A stretch of DNA of 64,000 nucleotides. Origin: Glandiceps talaboti. Lineage: Eukaryota > Hemichordata > Enteropneusta > Spengelidae. Each line of letters starts with the position of its first letter. Position 1 is the stretch's first letter. The notes beneath the pieces are model-generated. The model made no database searches, was not told the DNA's origin, and was given only the letters and a program-made list of their open reading frames with translations. The stretch lies in NCBI RefSeq assembly GCF_964340395.1, contig NC_135561.1:20831740-20895739 (forward strand). Direction: 5' to 3'. A program made the position numbers and the translations under genes. Below, piece after piece: positions 1 through 10,760 of the stretch.

Positions 1-153
1 AAAAAAAAATCTTATGGTGTTTACCCCATAATTTCCCTGTTCTTAAATACCAACACCTTTATTGCCTTACGGACATAAGCTTGTATTGTTATGCTCGTTC
101 CGGGGCCGCGATGCCCAATAACGGAGTACATTATCAGTAATAATGTACAGCGA

Positions 154-161
154 TGACGTCA
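154..161. promoter_or_regulatory. CRE-like octamer TGACGTCA
   Basis: The sequence is a perfect palindromic CREB/ATF site. It lies a few bases after a short GTACATTA/TAATGTAC hairpin and in the most CpG-containing part of the first kilobase. A single 8-mer is weak evidence; no transcription start or gene is seen next to it. Confidence 0.25.
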
Positions 162-824
162 CAAAATTCACTGGAATTGGTAATGCTAATTGCTATAATA
201 TAATATACTATAACGTATTATAATATGCAGTGATGAGGAATTTGATAATTTGTTGTACATATCTTGCATTGTTTAATATTTGTATGAAAACTGAATTGTA
301 GGAATATTACTGGTAACATTTACAGCCTACATGTATGTCATAAGTACACACTTTGAGAAACTTGTTATTGTGTACATTTATAAGAAGTCTTCCATGATCT
401 ATTAACCAGAATCAAAAACTTTTAATACTAATTGTGAAGGAAAAAGTCTGTTATAAGTCATTCATGTCATGATATTTATTTCATTGACATGTAATGTATG
501 TACATGTATGAGTGTGTTTATTGACCTCACTGGCAAAGCAGATGACCTCCAACAATCGTGAAATATACTAAAGGTACACTGAATCTCATTTTTATTTCAT
601 TTTAGTCATCATTATTTTTTATGATAATAAGTGACTGTGTTTATTATATTCATAGAAATTTAACAATTTTATATGTTCAAAGCTATAATCTAGTTTCATC
701 TTATATGCCAAATAGCAAATTCGTTCAATAACATTGGAAGTTTTATACCTAGAGACATCATTCAAATGTGCACCTGTATATTGTTTGAGATGCAAGCTTA
801 ATACTTCGTACTTTGACACACTTC

Positions 825-851
825 TGACCTTGACCTTCATCTTCAAGGTCA
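825..851. promoter_or_regulatory. Inverted nuclear-receptor half-sites
   Basis: TGACCTTGA at 825-833 and TCAAGGTCA at 843-851 form a perfect 9 bp inverted repeat with a 9 bp spacer. TCAAGGTCA is the known extended half-site of monomeric orphan receptors (ERR and SF-1 type). A further TGACCT overlaps in direct repeat with no spacer. The site is seen directly; its function is inferred. Confidence 0.3.
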
Positions 852-1390
852 AATTTGAATTTGCTCAATAACTTTGATTTAGCTTTCTAAGAGAGTACCC
901 TTCAAATTGTATACACCAATATTATAAGGCGTAACCTTTCTGATCTTTTTTGATCATATTTCAGACATCAATTGACAACACAATACATCGTGTGTTACTG
1001 TTAGGGGCTATATCTTTGAAGGCAGAAGACTTGTTTGTGTTGTAATATACTCTGCCTCTTCAAACAATTTGTATTATACACATGTGGTACTTATCATTGC
1101 TGATCTAATGTTGTTTCATTGTGTGAGGTAGGATGAAAGCTAGTCACCGTTCAAAGACACATTATATGGTTGATTTTGATGCCGACTGTCTAGCTCACTG
1201 TGTTGTAATATTCACCAGTTATAGGGTCAGACCACACTGTTAGCTTTATGAGGGAATATGAGATAAGAATTATTTTAATATATCATATTGAAATGACAAT
1301 TGGTATAACCAATAGCCTTCAGCAGTATACATATACATGTCCTCATACTTTTAACACAATTAAGCATTTGTGGGGAGTGTTGATAAGTAG

Positions 1391-2402
1391 GAAGGTCATT
1401 GCTAGAGTGAGGATCAGGGGCAAGGTCATTGCTAGAGTGTGGATCATATGCAAGGTCATTGCTAGAGTGAGGATCAGGGGCAAGGTCATTGCTAGAGTGT
1501 GGATCAGGAGCAAAGTCATTGCATGCTAGAGTGTGGATCAGGGGCAAGGTCATTGCATGCTAGAGTGGATCAGGGGCATGGTCATTGCTAGAGTGGATCA
1601 GGTGCAAGGTCATTGCTAGAGTGAGGATCAGGGGCAAGGTCATTGCTAGAGTGTGGATCAGGGGCAAGGTCATTGCTAGAGTGAGAATCAGGGGCAAGAT
1701 CATTGCTAGAGTGAGGATCAGGGGCAAAGTCATTGCATGCTAGAGTGTGGATCAGGGGCAAGGTCATTGCATGCTAGAGTGGATCAGGGGCATGGTCATT
1801 GCTAGAGTGAGGATCAGATGCAAGGTCATTGCTAGAGTGAGGATCAGGTGCAAGGTCATTGCTAGAGTGCGGATCAGGTGCAAGGTCATTACTAGGGTGA
1901 GGATCAGGTGCAAGGTCATTGCTAGAGTGAGAATCAAGGGCAAGGTCATTGCTAGAGTGAGGATCAGGGGCAAGGTCATAAAGTTGTTAGAGTGTGGGGC
2001 AATGTCATTGCTATATTTAGAGGGGACTGATCATTAGCAAGGTCATTGCTAGAGGAGAATGATCATTGGTAAGGTCATTGTTAGAGTGGTGTGATCAGTG
2101 ACAAGATCATTGCTAAAGGGGTCAGATCAGTGACAAGGTCATTGCTAGAGGGGTCTGATCAGTGACAAGGTCATTGCTAGAGTGGTCTGATCAGTGACAA
2201 GGTCATTGCTAGAGTGGTCTGATCAGTGACAAGGTCATTGCTAGAGGGGTCATGAGTGACAAGGTCATTGCTAGAGTGGTCTGATCAGTGACAAGATCAT
2301 TGCTAGAGGGGTGTGATCAGTGGCAAGGTCATTGCTAGAGGGGTGTGATCAGTGGCAAGGTCATTGCTAGAGTGGTGTGGTCAGTGGCAAGGTCATTGCT
2401 AG
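1391..2402. repeat. 30-32 bp minisatellite, about 33 units
   Basis: Tandem units share the core GGCAAGGTCATTGCTAGAGT. The first part (to about 1980) has 30 bp units with GATCAGGGG; the second part (from about 2030) has 32 bp units with TGATCAGTGAC. I count about 33 units. A block of three units containing the variant GCATGCTAGAG occurs twice, near 1511 and 1726, showing higher-order duplication. Nearly every unit keeps AAGGTCA, a nuclear-receptor half-site. Open frames on both strands follow from the 30 bp unit length and are not genes. Confidence 0.95.
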
Positions 2403-2639
2403 AAAGTATTGTTACAGTAACAGAAACAGCCAACAATCTATAACAGCAGTTTTCTAGCTACACACATGTAGCTAGCAAGGCCCACACACCACTTTGCCAA
2501 AGTTTTGATCGATGCCAGCTCTGTACTAATGAGTGGATGTGAATGAAACCTATTCATTCTATCTTTCAAGATTTTATCAAACATAGCAGATTCACATACA
2601 TGTAGTATCCTTTCCCTTTCAAAACGCTGCCCTCTACAA

Positions 2640-2925
2640 CTAAAATACTAGTTACTATGGCAACAAAAATAGTACTGTTCAATCACTATAGCAACAAAAA
2701 TACTGTTTGATCACTATGACAACAAAAATACTGTTTAATCACTATAGCAACAAAAATACTGTTCAATCACTATGGCAACAAAAATAGTTATGTGACTATG
2801 ACAACAAAAATACTCTGTTCAATTACTATGGCAACAAAAATACTACTTTTTAATAAAAAAATACTGTTCAATCACTATAGCATCAAAACTACAGTTATGT
2901 GATGATGACAGCTACAATACTAACT
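2640..2925. repeat. 28 bp minisatellite with RFX-like motif
   Basis: About eight degenerate units share CACTATAGCAACAAAAATAC. The first unit contains GTTACTATGGCAAC (2651-2664), whose complement GTTGCCATAGTAAC fits the RFX X-box consensus on both halves. Later units are one to three mismatches away. The array directly follows the 30 bp minisatellite after a gap of about 240 bp of unremarkable DNA. Confidence 0.85.
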
Positions 2926-3861
2926 TTTCTGTGATTTCTCAGTAGGCTTAATACTATAATAGTAATACTGCCAAATTGCAAATTTTAGAAATTGACCAAG
3001 TACCATCATAGTAGCATTATTTCAAACTGATGGTAGGGCTATGTGTTCCTTAAGAAATTTTCTTCAAAATAATTGTGTTCATTATAAGAAACCTGTTAAA
3101 GGGAGCACCGATAGTTAGATAGCCCATGTTTGTAAACTATACTTCATTCTAAATATAATGGCAGATCATATTCGTACATCAAATACCATCTATCCATTCA
3201 TTAAGACTACTTAAGTCGGCAATTAAAACCTTTTGTTTTCTGCAGCTGTTCACCTACACAGAGGAAGGTACTTTTAGCTTAGTTATTTTGAAATCACTTG
3301 AAAATCAGAAAACCAAAATCCATAAGTCCTTTAGTATGTAAACAGTAATTTGATAATATATTACTTTCAAGCTTTTCTAGCTAAGAGAAATCAATGTAAT
3401 ATTAGAACCCTATCCTCAATGATATAAAATACATGTAGTCTAAGCTATGACCACTTAAACTTTCAACTTTATTCACCAACCTGTATTCCTACGGATACTG
3501 TAAACCTAAAAATATTTGCTCAAGATTCATTTTTACCTACATGTATACATGTATTTCGCTGAAAAACAAAAAATTCAAAAATAACTAGTGACTAAAATAA
3601 TATTCTTGTACATGAACACAATGTACCAGTCTGGTCATTAGTAAAAATTAATCTTTGAGAACTAGCTGAAGACTGTAAAATCGCAAAATTTTCTAGTGAC
3701 AAAAATATTTGTTTTTATAGTATTTAGATTTTTTGAGTTTCTTTTTTCAACCATTGTGATTTGGTCTCTGTTTTCTCCCAACTTGGCAACAGTATAATAA
3801 TTATCATTCCATAAGTATTATATTGTATACTGTTACATATGTATTAGAGATCAAGTGTGTA
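2926..3861. other. Non-coding, nothing recognised
   Basis: AT-rich sequence without long open frames, tandem structure or recognisable element ends. Confidence 0.6.
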
Positions 3862-4200
3862 TGCATACTAGTGGTATTTGCACCGCACCGCACTGCAATA
3901 CCGAAAACATTATTACATATACACACATGTACATGTACATGCATGTGATATGCACATGAGGGTGTGATTTTTCATTGTATGCAAAAGTGTGTGATTTCAC
4001 AGTATCAAGTTTAGGAAAATTTTCTATTTTGGCTAAACATGTTTAATAAAACTCCATGCCACGAGAGTGCCTATGTAGGTACGGTACTCAGAGTGTTTGC
4101 ACTTGTGTTTACAGTGTTTTCTGCTGCACCTTCACTCACTACACTCATGAAAGTCCAGCTGCAGAGAACACTGCAAGCACTTACTTGCACCTGATTATAT
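3862..4200 (+). repeat. Dispersed repeat A, copy 1
   Basis: This stretch aligns by eye with 53110-53520 on the same strand and with 19030-19440 on the opposite strand. Shared landmarks in order are: GGTATTTGCACTGCAGTGCA-like palindrome, CCGAAAACAT, CCATGCCA, GTACTCAG, a cysteine-codon-like stretch ending in CAGTGTTTTCTG, and GAGAACACTGCAAGCACTT. This copy is more diverged (CACCGCACCGCACTGC replaces the palindrome). No terminal duplications were found. It looks like a non-autonomous element of about 400 bp. The open frame through it is not conserved in the other copies. Confidence 0.8.
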
Positions 4201-4917
4201 TGTTCTCTACTATTTTTCATCATTCAGTCAGAAAAAAACACTTGAAAAAAGGATTCCTGCCTCAGACTCATAGTGACAAGACTCCTTAGGTTATTCATAC
4301 TTTTCTTGGCTGAATAAAAATATGGTGAATATTGTCCAAATTATTTTAATTAATCAATCAATCGAAAGAATTTGTAAAATGTCATCGAAGGCTGATATTT
4401 CCATGTCATATGTGTTGAAACACTCCAGAGGAGGAAATAGCAATTGTGTATGACAAACAAATGGATGAATCTCACAGAGTCTGACATTTACATAATATAG
4501 GTCGCTAAAGGTCAAATGTCAGATAGGGTCAAGTATTTTAGGAAGAAAATCATGGATGTGTAAATAATGGTTTACATGTATGATATGCAGCCACTGGTAT
4601 GCTCAAGGAAGTGTGAACAATTGAATTAGATGACTGTGAAATGTAACATGTTACTTTTTTCACCATAGAGGATACAGTTACACATATGAAAAACTAGCAC
4701 ATGCAATGAATGCTGGCAGTGACTCAGAAAAAGTATGCTTGAACGATTTAAGAAGTGGTTTAAACATGTGAGCGTGTAGTAGTTTTGAAATATGTTTATT
4801 TTATATCATAATCATGTGAAACTTGACTCTTGGGATCAGACCATAACACCCATTTAGCCATCCATCATGCCTACTTACATGTACCATAGTAAGGTTTTGA
4901 TATCCATTAGTTGTAAC

Positions 4918-4931
4918 GTTGCCATAGTAAC
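4918..4931. promoter_or_regulatory. Perfect RFX X-box
   Basis: GTTGCCATAGTAAC matches both halves of the consensus (GTNRCC, two-base spacer, RGYAAC). It is identical, in reverse complement, to the site in the first unit of the 2640-2925 array. RFX factors act at ciliary and immune genes in animals; no such gene is visible here, so function is open. Confidence 0.3.
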
Positions 4932-5891
4932 AAATAGGTTCATGGCTGTAAATTATTCAAGGTGTGAATTAGTCAGTATGAAAAGTTATGTTCTATATAT
5001 ATAGTAGTTTTATAACAAAGTGTAAGTTAAACTTTAAGAAGAAAATACCTTCAAGCAGTGTAAGAAGGGAATTTGTTTTTAGCTAAAAGTGATTTTTCAT
5101 GGAGATGTGGAGGTATTGATCAGTGTAGAGTTGCTTCATTCACCACTGAATTCAATGTAGTATTTGTAGTTTTTGCAAAGATTTAGTAGAAAGTATATAG
5201 ATATGATATAGATAGTATTTTATTAAAAACGTCATTTTAGAGCAATTGCTGTATTGCAATTTTAACTGCAAATTTTATTCCAAAAATGCTTCATAAATAA
5301 GGAAGAAGCTCATGTAGGAGGCAATAGCAATGCCAAAAGCTATGATTCTTGATTGACAGTTCTTTGACGGGTTGTCTAGCATGAAACATTAGTTCCTTTA
5401 CCAGGTCTTGACTTGATAATGGTTGGAAATGGATGTAATTGTTTTAGAGGAATCATTGATTGAATTTAATAAAAAGTGGATACCAGAGATGGCAGTTTTA
5501 ATAAAACAGATGTTATTAAATCAGTGAGGTGGAATCAATTTTATATTGAACAGTCTTTGTCAGTGTGCTTGGTAGGGTAGCATTCAACCATAAGTTTGAA
5601 GTAATGGTGACATTCCAGGCATTGTCTGATGTCACCAAAATATGTTTTACACCAAATGATTGATAGCTTAATTTAATATTTAATATGTGGACAAGAAAGT
5701 CAGTTATATGAAGATCATAAATTTCATGATCATTGTATATTAAATGTAAAATATTGTTTTACAATGTATCTCTGAATGATGATGTATAACATACATGAGC
5801 TGTTTATGGCATCACTTCAACACAGTTAATGTTTCCCTGAAATCCATGTATTTCAATGATGTTGCTTTAGTTGCTAATCTTTAATGCAAGT

Positions 5892-5925
5892 GAAAATTAG
5901 ACATTTCTCTCCGGGTCTAATTTTC
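5892..5925. other. Perfect 11 bp hairpin
   Basis: GAAAATTAGAC and GTCTAATTTTC are exact complements separated by a 12 base loop. No associated repeat family was recognised. Confidence 0.5.
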
Positions 5926-6734
5926 AATCCCCGGTCAGTGTCTCGACACTTCCCAATGTGTATCAAACCAACATTTTCATGTATACAGTCCCCAAAGTGG
6001 CCAGCTCTTGTAGGGGTGTGTACATGTAGCCTGAGCTGGAAACCTCCTACCCCATTTTATACGTAGATTGGGCTCCATGTCTCTTCAGGAAAATCTTTTT
6101 AAGCTGTCTAAAATTCGAGACCAATCGAGAACATTTATTACAGGAATAGTGTACATTTGTATTACAGGAATAGTGTATAACATTACTGAGGGTCAACATG
6201 CACGTGTGCAAAAGACAGTTTTTGTACTCTAGAAAAAACTACAAATTTCTTAGAAGGGCTAGTAATAATATGGAAATTCTTGCTGCTTTCAAGTGATTTA
6301 TTTTATATTAACTCCTGATTACATAATATTAGGGGGGAAAGGTTCATCCATGTGTGAAAGGTGTTTCTGTACACAGAAAAAAAGACATGCACATCTTTAA
6401 AAAAAGAAGATAATATGGAAATACTTGCTGCTTTCACTTTCAAGTGATATATTTTCTATGCATACATGTACAAGGACAGATAAGTACAAGAAAAGGCTTT
6501 CAGCTTAAAAGTACTTTGTATTGATTCAGCACAGAATTCCTCCTAGATAGATGACTTTATCAATTAAAACCTCAAGAAGACTGTCTGTTTGTTAGTGAGT
6601 GTACATTTATATGTATCAGATACTGGCTCTGCTGTAGATTTGCAAGGTCATAATTGTGTTTTCATGCTCAACTTCACTACAACAATGTGTATTCAGTGTT
6701 TTACTTCATATATTCTCAAGATGGTAGATTGGTT

Positions 6735-7425
6735 ATGATAGTTGATTGAATAACTGTTCAGCCCAGATGTTGATTGGTTAATTGTACTGGCCAGATGATT
6801 CATGGGCTTACACTACTGTTCTGTGCAGTCAGTTGGTTAACTGTGCTGCCCAGATGGATGATTGGTTAACACTACGCAAGTAGTTGAGAGTACTACCCAG
6901 ATGGGCAAACAACATTGTACTGCACAGATAACAAGTGGTTAACTTTACTTTACTATGCAGATAGTCAAATGGTTAAGAGTACTGCCCACTTGTCAAGTGG
7001 TACTGTACTGCTCATATTGTCAAATAGTTTTAGCTGTACTGCCCAGATGGTCAAATGACCCTGCACTGCCCAATTGGTCAAATGTCACTGTACTGCCCAG
7101 ATAGTCAGATAATGAACTTGATGGTCAAATCACCCTGCACTGCCCAATTGGTCAAGTGTCACTGTAACATGTACTGCCCAGATGGTCAGATAGATAACTG
7201 TACTGCCCAGATGGTCAAATGACCCTGCACTGTCCAATTGGTCAAATGTCACTGTAACATGTACTAAATGTCACTGTAAGTGTAACATGTACTGCCCTGA
7301 TGGTTAGATAGATAACTGTACTGCCCAGTTGGTCAAATGGCACTGTACTGACCAGTCGATCAAATGGCACTGTGCTCACTAGTTAGTAGTCGGTCAAATG
7401 GCACTGTACTGACCAGCTGGTGACA
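6735..7425. repeat. Degenerate ~27 bp array
   Basis: Imperfect tandem units share TGTACTGCCCAGATGGTCAA. Unit length varies because of indels, and units alternate between GATGGTCA and ATTGGTCA forms in the central part. Units near the left edge are most diverged. There are about two dozen units, with no continuous reading frame. Confidence 0.85.
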
Positions 7426-10179
7426 TTGTTGAGTGGCTGACAAATTTGTGTTATAACTTATACACAATGTAATGCTTCAAGAATTTGTGAGGGCTTAATT
7501 AGGAAAACCGTACAATCCCTTTTCCATTTCTATCGCTACATGTAAATACCATTTTCTAATGTCTTACACCGGCACACATTTATATGAATTGCTAGACTGT
7601 ACTTAAAGTGTACAGTAGTTAAATTGTGGTACATGTATCTGATGATAAATGAACGTAACATTATACATGTTGGTTGTGTGTATTGACAGCTGGACCTTGT
7701 TATAAGAGCTTTTGAATGCCACTTCTAATTCACTATATATACACTTGTATGTACCAAATTCATAAATTGGAAATGTAGTACATGTTATTAAGGCTTATTA
7801 CTTTTTACAGGCGAGGGCATTTGCTCTGAGTAATTTGTTTGTAGCTGCCATGACGTATTTTGAGGGATGTAGTTAAATGTGTGATAATTTCCTTAGAACC
7901 ATCACAAGAGAGGTCTAATGACGTTACTAGGCATTTATTTTGTAAATTGCATATGGAATCTGAGATGATATACTTAAAGCTAGGCAGTATAGATAACTAT
8001 TCAAGTTCAGGTCCCCTTGATACTGTTCCAGCATTAAACATTTATAAATGGTAATGTTCAGAATTTAAAATCCATTACAACACACACAAGTCAAGTTGTA
8101 CTGGGTACTATGAATTTTTAACCAGATCTGTCCATGTCATGATATATTGGGTGTATGTTTCTGTGGTGCTAAAAACAAGAGTCAAAACCTTCTGATTTGA
8201 CATTATATTCTTGAGCTTTTCTTATAAATATGAAGTTTGTGGCAGGTCTTTGTAGTATTCTCCAAAATATTTCTTCCTGTAGCTAAAAGTTAAATATACA
8301 AATTTAGCTGGAAAACACCTTTGAAATACAAATATGAATACCTACATGTAAGAGTAGTTTAAAGCTTACTATATCTGTTGGTAGAAATCATTGTAAATTC
8401 CTGGAGGTGATATTCCAAAATTTTCTATGGTTACATTCAATTTTATAACATTTTCCCTTTAAAAAGCATCTGAAGGAGTTTGAATTTATCAAATTAAAGT
8501 AAAAAAATCAATCCACTTTTGAAAAGGACTTTGTTATTAGTTCCTCCAGTGTGCAAATGTGATTTAAATGTACAATTTGACTTTAGGTCTACATCACAAA
8601 GTGAATGTGTGAAGGACAACCTATGCAATTAGGTCAGTTATTGCATGAAAAGATTGAATTTATCGCATATCTCAGCCGCGTAGTTGTTGGGAAAACATGA
8701 CAAACGTACTTTGTGACTGAATCAGTTTTTCCATGTATCAGGCATGCATGGCTGCTGCTACCCCCATGTGGGAAGTGGTCTGATCCCAAGGGATGGGTCT
8801 ATTATCCCGGATATTTAGTAAGCTTGGAGAATAGCCAATCATGGCAGTTCAAGAGCTGTTATCGGAGAGTAAATGGCTGTGAAAAAAATTCCATAAAAAC
8901 ACGTTGGTATTGGGATGAATAAAATTGAATACTGACTACTAATTAGAATTCTTCAGTGTAGAATTATAGTGACATACATATATCGGTGCATGTCAAATAC
9001 AGATATTGCAATGTATATTCTGTGCTTCAGTAATATTCTTACTAAAACTCCATGTGGTACTTGGATTTGAGGTAAGCAAATTGATTATTTTTTGGGCTAC
9101 AGGTCTTTATAGTACTAAATACTCATAGACTACATTATTAAGATATTTCTGTGCATTGTCTGTTCCTGTATAACCTTCATATTTTTGTATAGTGTGCTAT
9201 TGATTTGAACTGTACATTTGTACATTTGCCAATATTAGCCTTTAAATCTAACCATATAATCATGTACTACCAGGTAATCATAAGCGTATCATTATACCAA
9301 AACACTAAATGGAAGTGGATAGTTTTCATTTACAATTTACATATACAGTACATGTACCAGTATGTACCGGTACGGTGTACATGTATGTACAGTTTCTATT
9401 AATGTGGTAACAGTTTCATTCGTTGCAAGTAGGAGCTGTGTCATACACGCCATTATCTTCCCTTCACCTTCTGATTAACTAAAAATTTCCCATGCTTTTA
9501 CCACTTTTTACTTCTGCTACGTTAGTAACATTTACATACAGGTAGATAAATAGATAGGTAGTTTTGGATGTTAAAATGCATTCAGAGCTCTTCCTCAACT
9601 CTATCTCTAACAGTATGGTAATGATATTTTAGGTTTTATGTGGAGACATTTCATATTGTTCAACTTCTAAATGGTCATTTTTATGCAGAAATAAAAAGTG
9701 TTAAAGTGTTAGACATTAGGCCTAATAAAGATTTGTTGTGGTTTCGATTACACTCAATTTTAGAATAGGTGGGGTAGGTAGATATTTTATTTTCTTTTCT
9801 TATAATTTCTTTCATGTGTGAGTGTCTAGTTCAGGTTTTCCATTGTTTTCCAAATGGTTTCTGTGTTGTTTATTTCTTCCTATCAGATGTACAGCCATTA
9901 CAGATTGGAAGAACAGTTTTGTTTTGTCTTTTTAAGTTGATGTCAGTTTCCACATCCACTATTTCTCGTGAGATTTCACAATTTTTTGCAATTGTATTAT
10001 TTTTGTCTTGAATATGTAAAAAAAAGTTTAGGTTCAGTGGTGAAAAGTTAGGTGGGGTTGGGTAACCTGAACCAAACAATAATTTTTTTTTAGGACTTAC
10101 ACTTTTCCCTGTTGCTGTAAAGAAGTTTCCAATTCTCGTAACCTAAAATAGAATCTTACCACCTAAGTATGTCATACAA
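7426..10179. other. Non-coding, nothing recognised
   Basis: Open frames here are at most about 70 codons, have no recognisable motifs and no splice-consistent continuation. One frame at 8713-8922 is Trp-rich but matches nothing I know. I assign no gene. Confidence 0.55.
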
Positions 10180-10760
10180 AAAGTGATTTTTGGTCAAAAA
10201 ACTTGAACTCCAAAATTACTCAGCAGATTGATCTGAAATTTGGTTGGAATGTTCTTAGAGATGCTTAGATTAAGAATTGTTCATGACATGATGATCCCAT
10301 CAGTGATATGCAAAATTAGTTCTAAAAATGTGTCTTTTTTGTCAAAAATCTTTAATTCCAAAACTATTGAGCAGATTGGGCTGAAATTTAATGGGGATGC
10401 ATCTGGGGATGTGTAGGTGAAGTTGTATTCATTATGTGATGAGCCCATCAGTGATATGCAAATTAGGTCTATCAATGTTGGTCAAAAACTTATATCTTGA
10501 AACTGCATAGTGAATGGGTTGAAACTTGGTGGGGATGTTTCTGGACGTATTATTCTGCAGTTATTGTTGAAAACATTTCAACACAATTAGGCCTAGCAAC
10601 CAAGACCACACCCTTAGTAACATTGAAATGATGATGCATACAAAGTTAACAACAGGGATGGGTAGGTAAGTGACTAAAGATTAAAACAATGTATGCAAAT
10701 ATGCTTAGCAACAGGACCACACTTACAGCAACAGCTAAATGATGGTTTTTTATATTGCAA
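10180..10760 (+). repeat. ~148 bp periodic repeat, copy 1
   Basis: Two and a half units of about 148 bp repeat the order: TTTGGTCAAAAA, AACTCCAAAA, a GATT-containing stretch, CTGAAATTTGGTTGGAATG, then ATGATCCCATCAGTGATATG and CAAATTAG. After about 10585 it continues into a second module with CCTAGCAAC and GACCACACCCTTAGTAAC. The same order occurs at 20590-21400, and the second module again at 31430-31710. It is non-coding. Confidence 0.8.

Larger units (their letters stand above)
1..1390. other. AT-rich non-coding DNA
   Basis: No coding potential is visible: open frames are short and of low complexity. A palindrome GTACATTA/TAATGTAC lies near 126-148, directly before a perfect CRE-like octamer. 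The only other notable site is a nuclear-receptor-like inverted repeat at 825-851. Both are listed separately. Confidence 0.7.
4201..6734. other. Non-coding with small hairpins
   Basis: No gene is seen. Local structures are a 10 bp-stem hairpin at 4480-4523 (TCTGACATTT / AAATGTCAGA), a perfect X-box at 4918-4931, an 11 bp-stem hairpin at 5892-5925, and a duplicated stretch reading AATATGGAAATTCTTGCTGC near 6268 and again, with one mismatch, near 6411. Confidence 0.6.
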
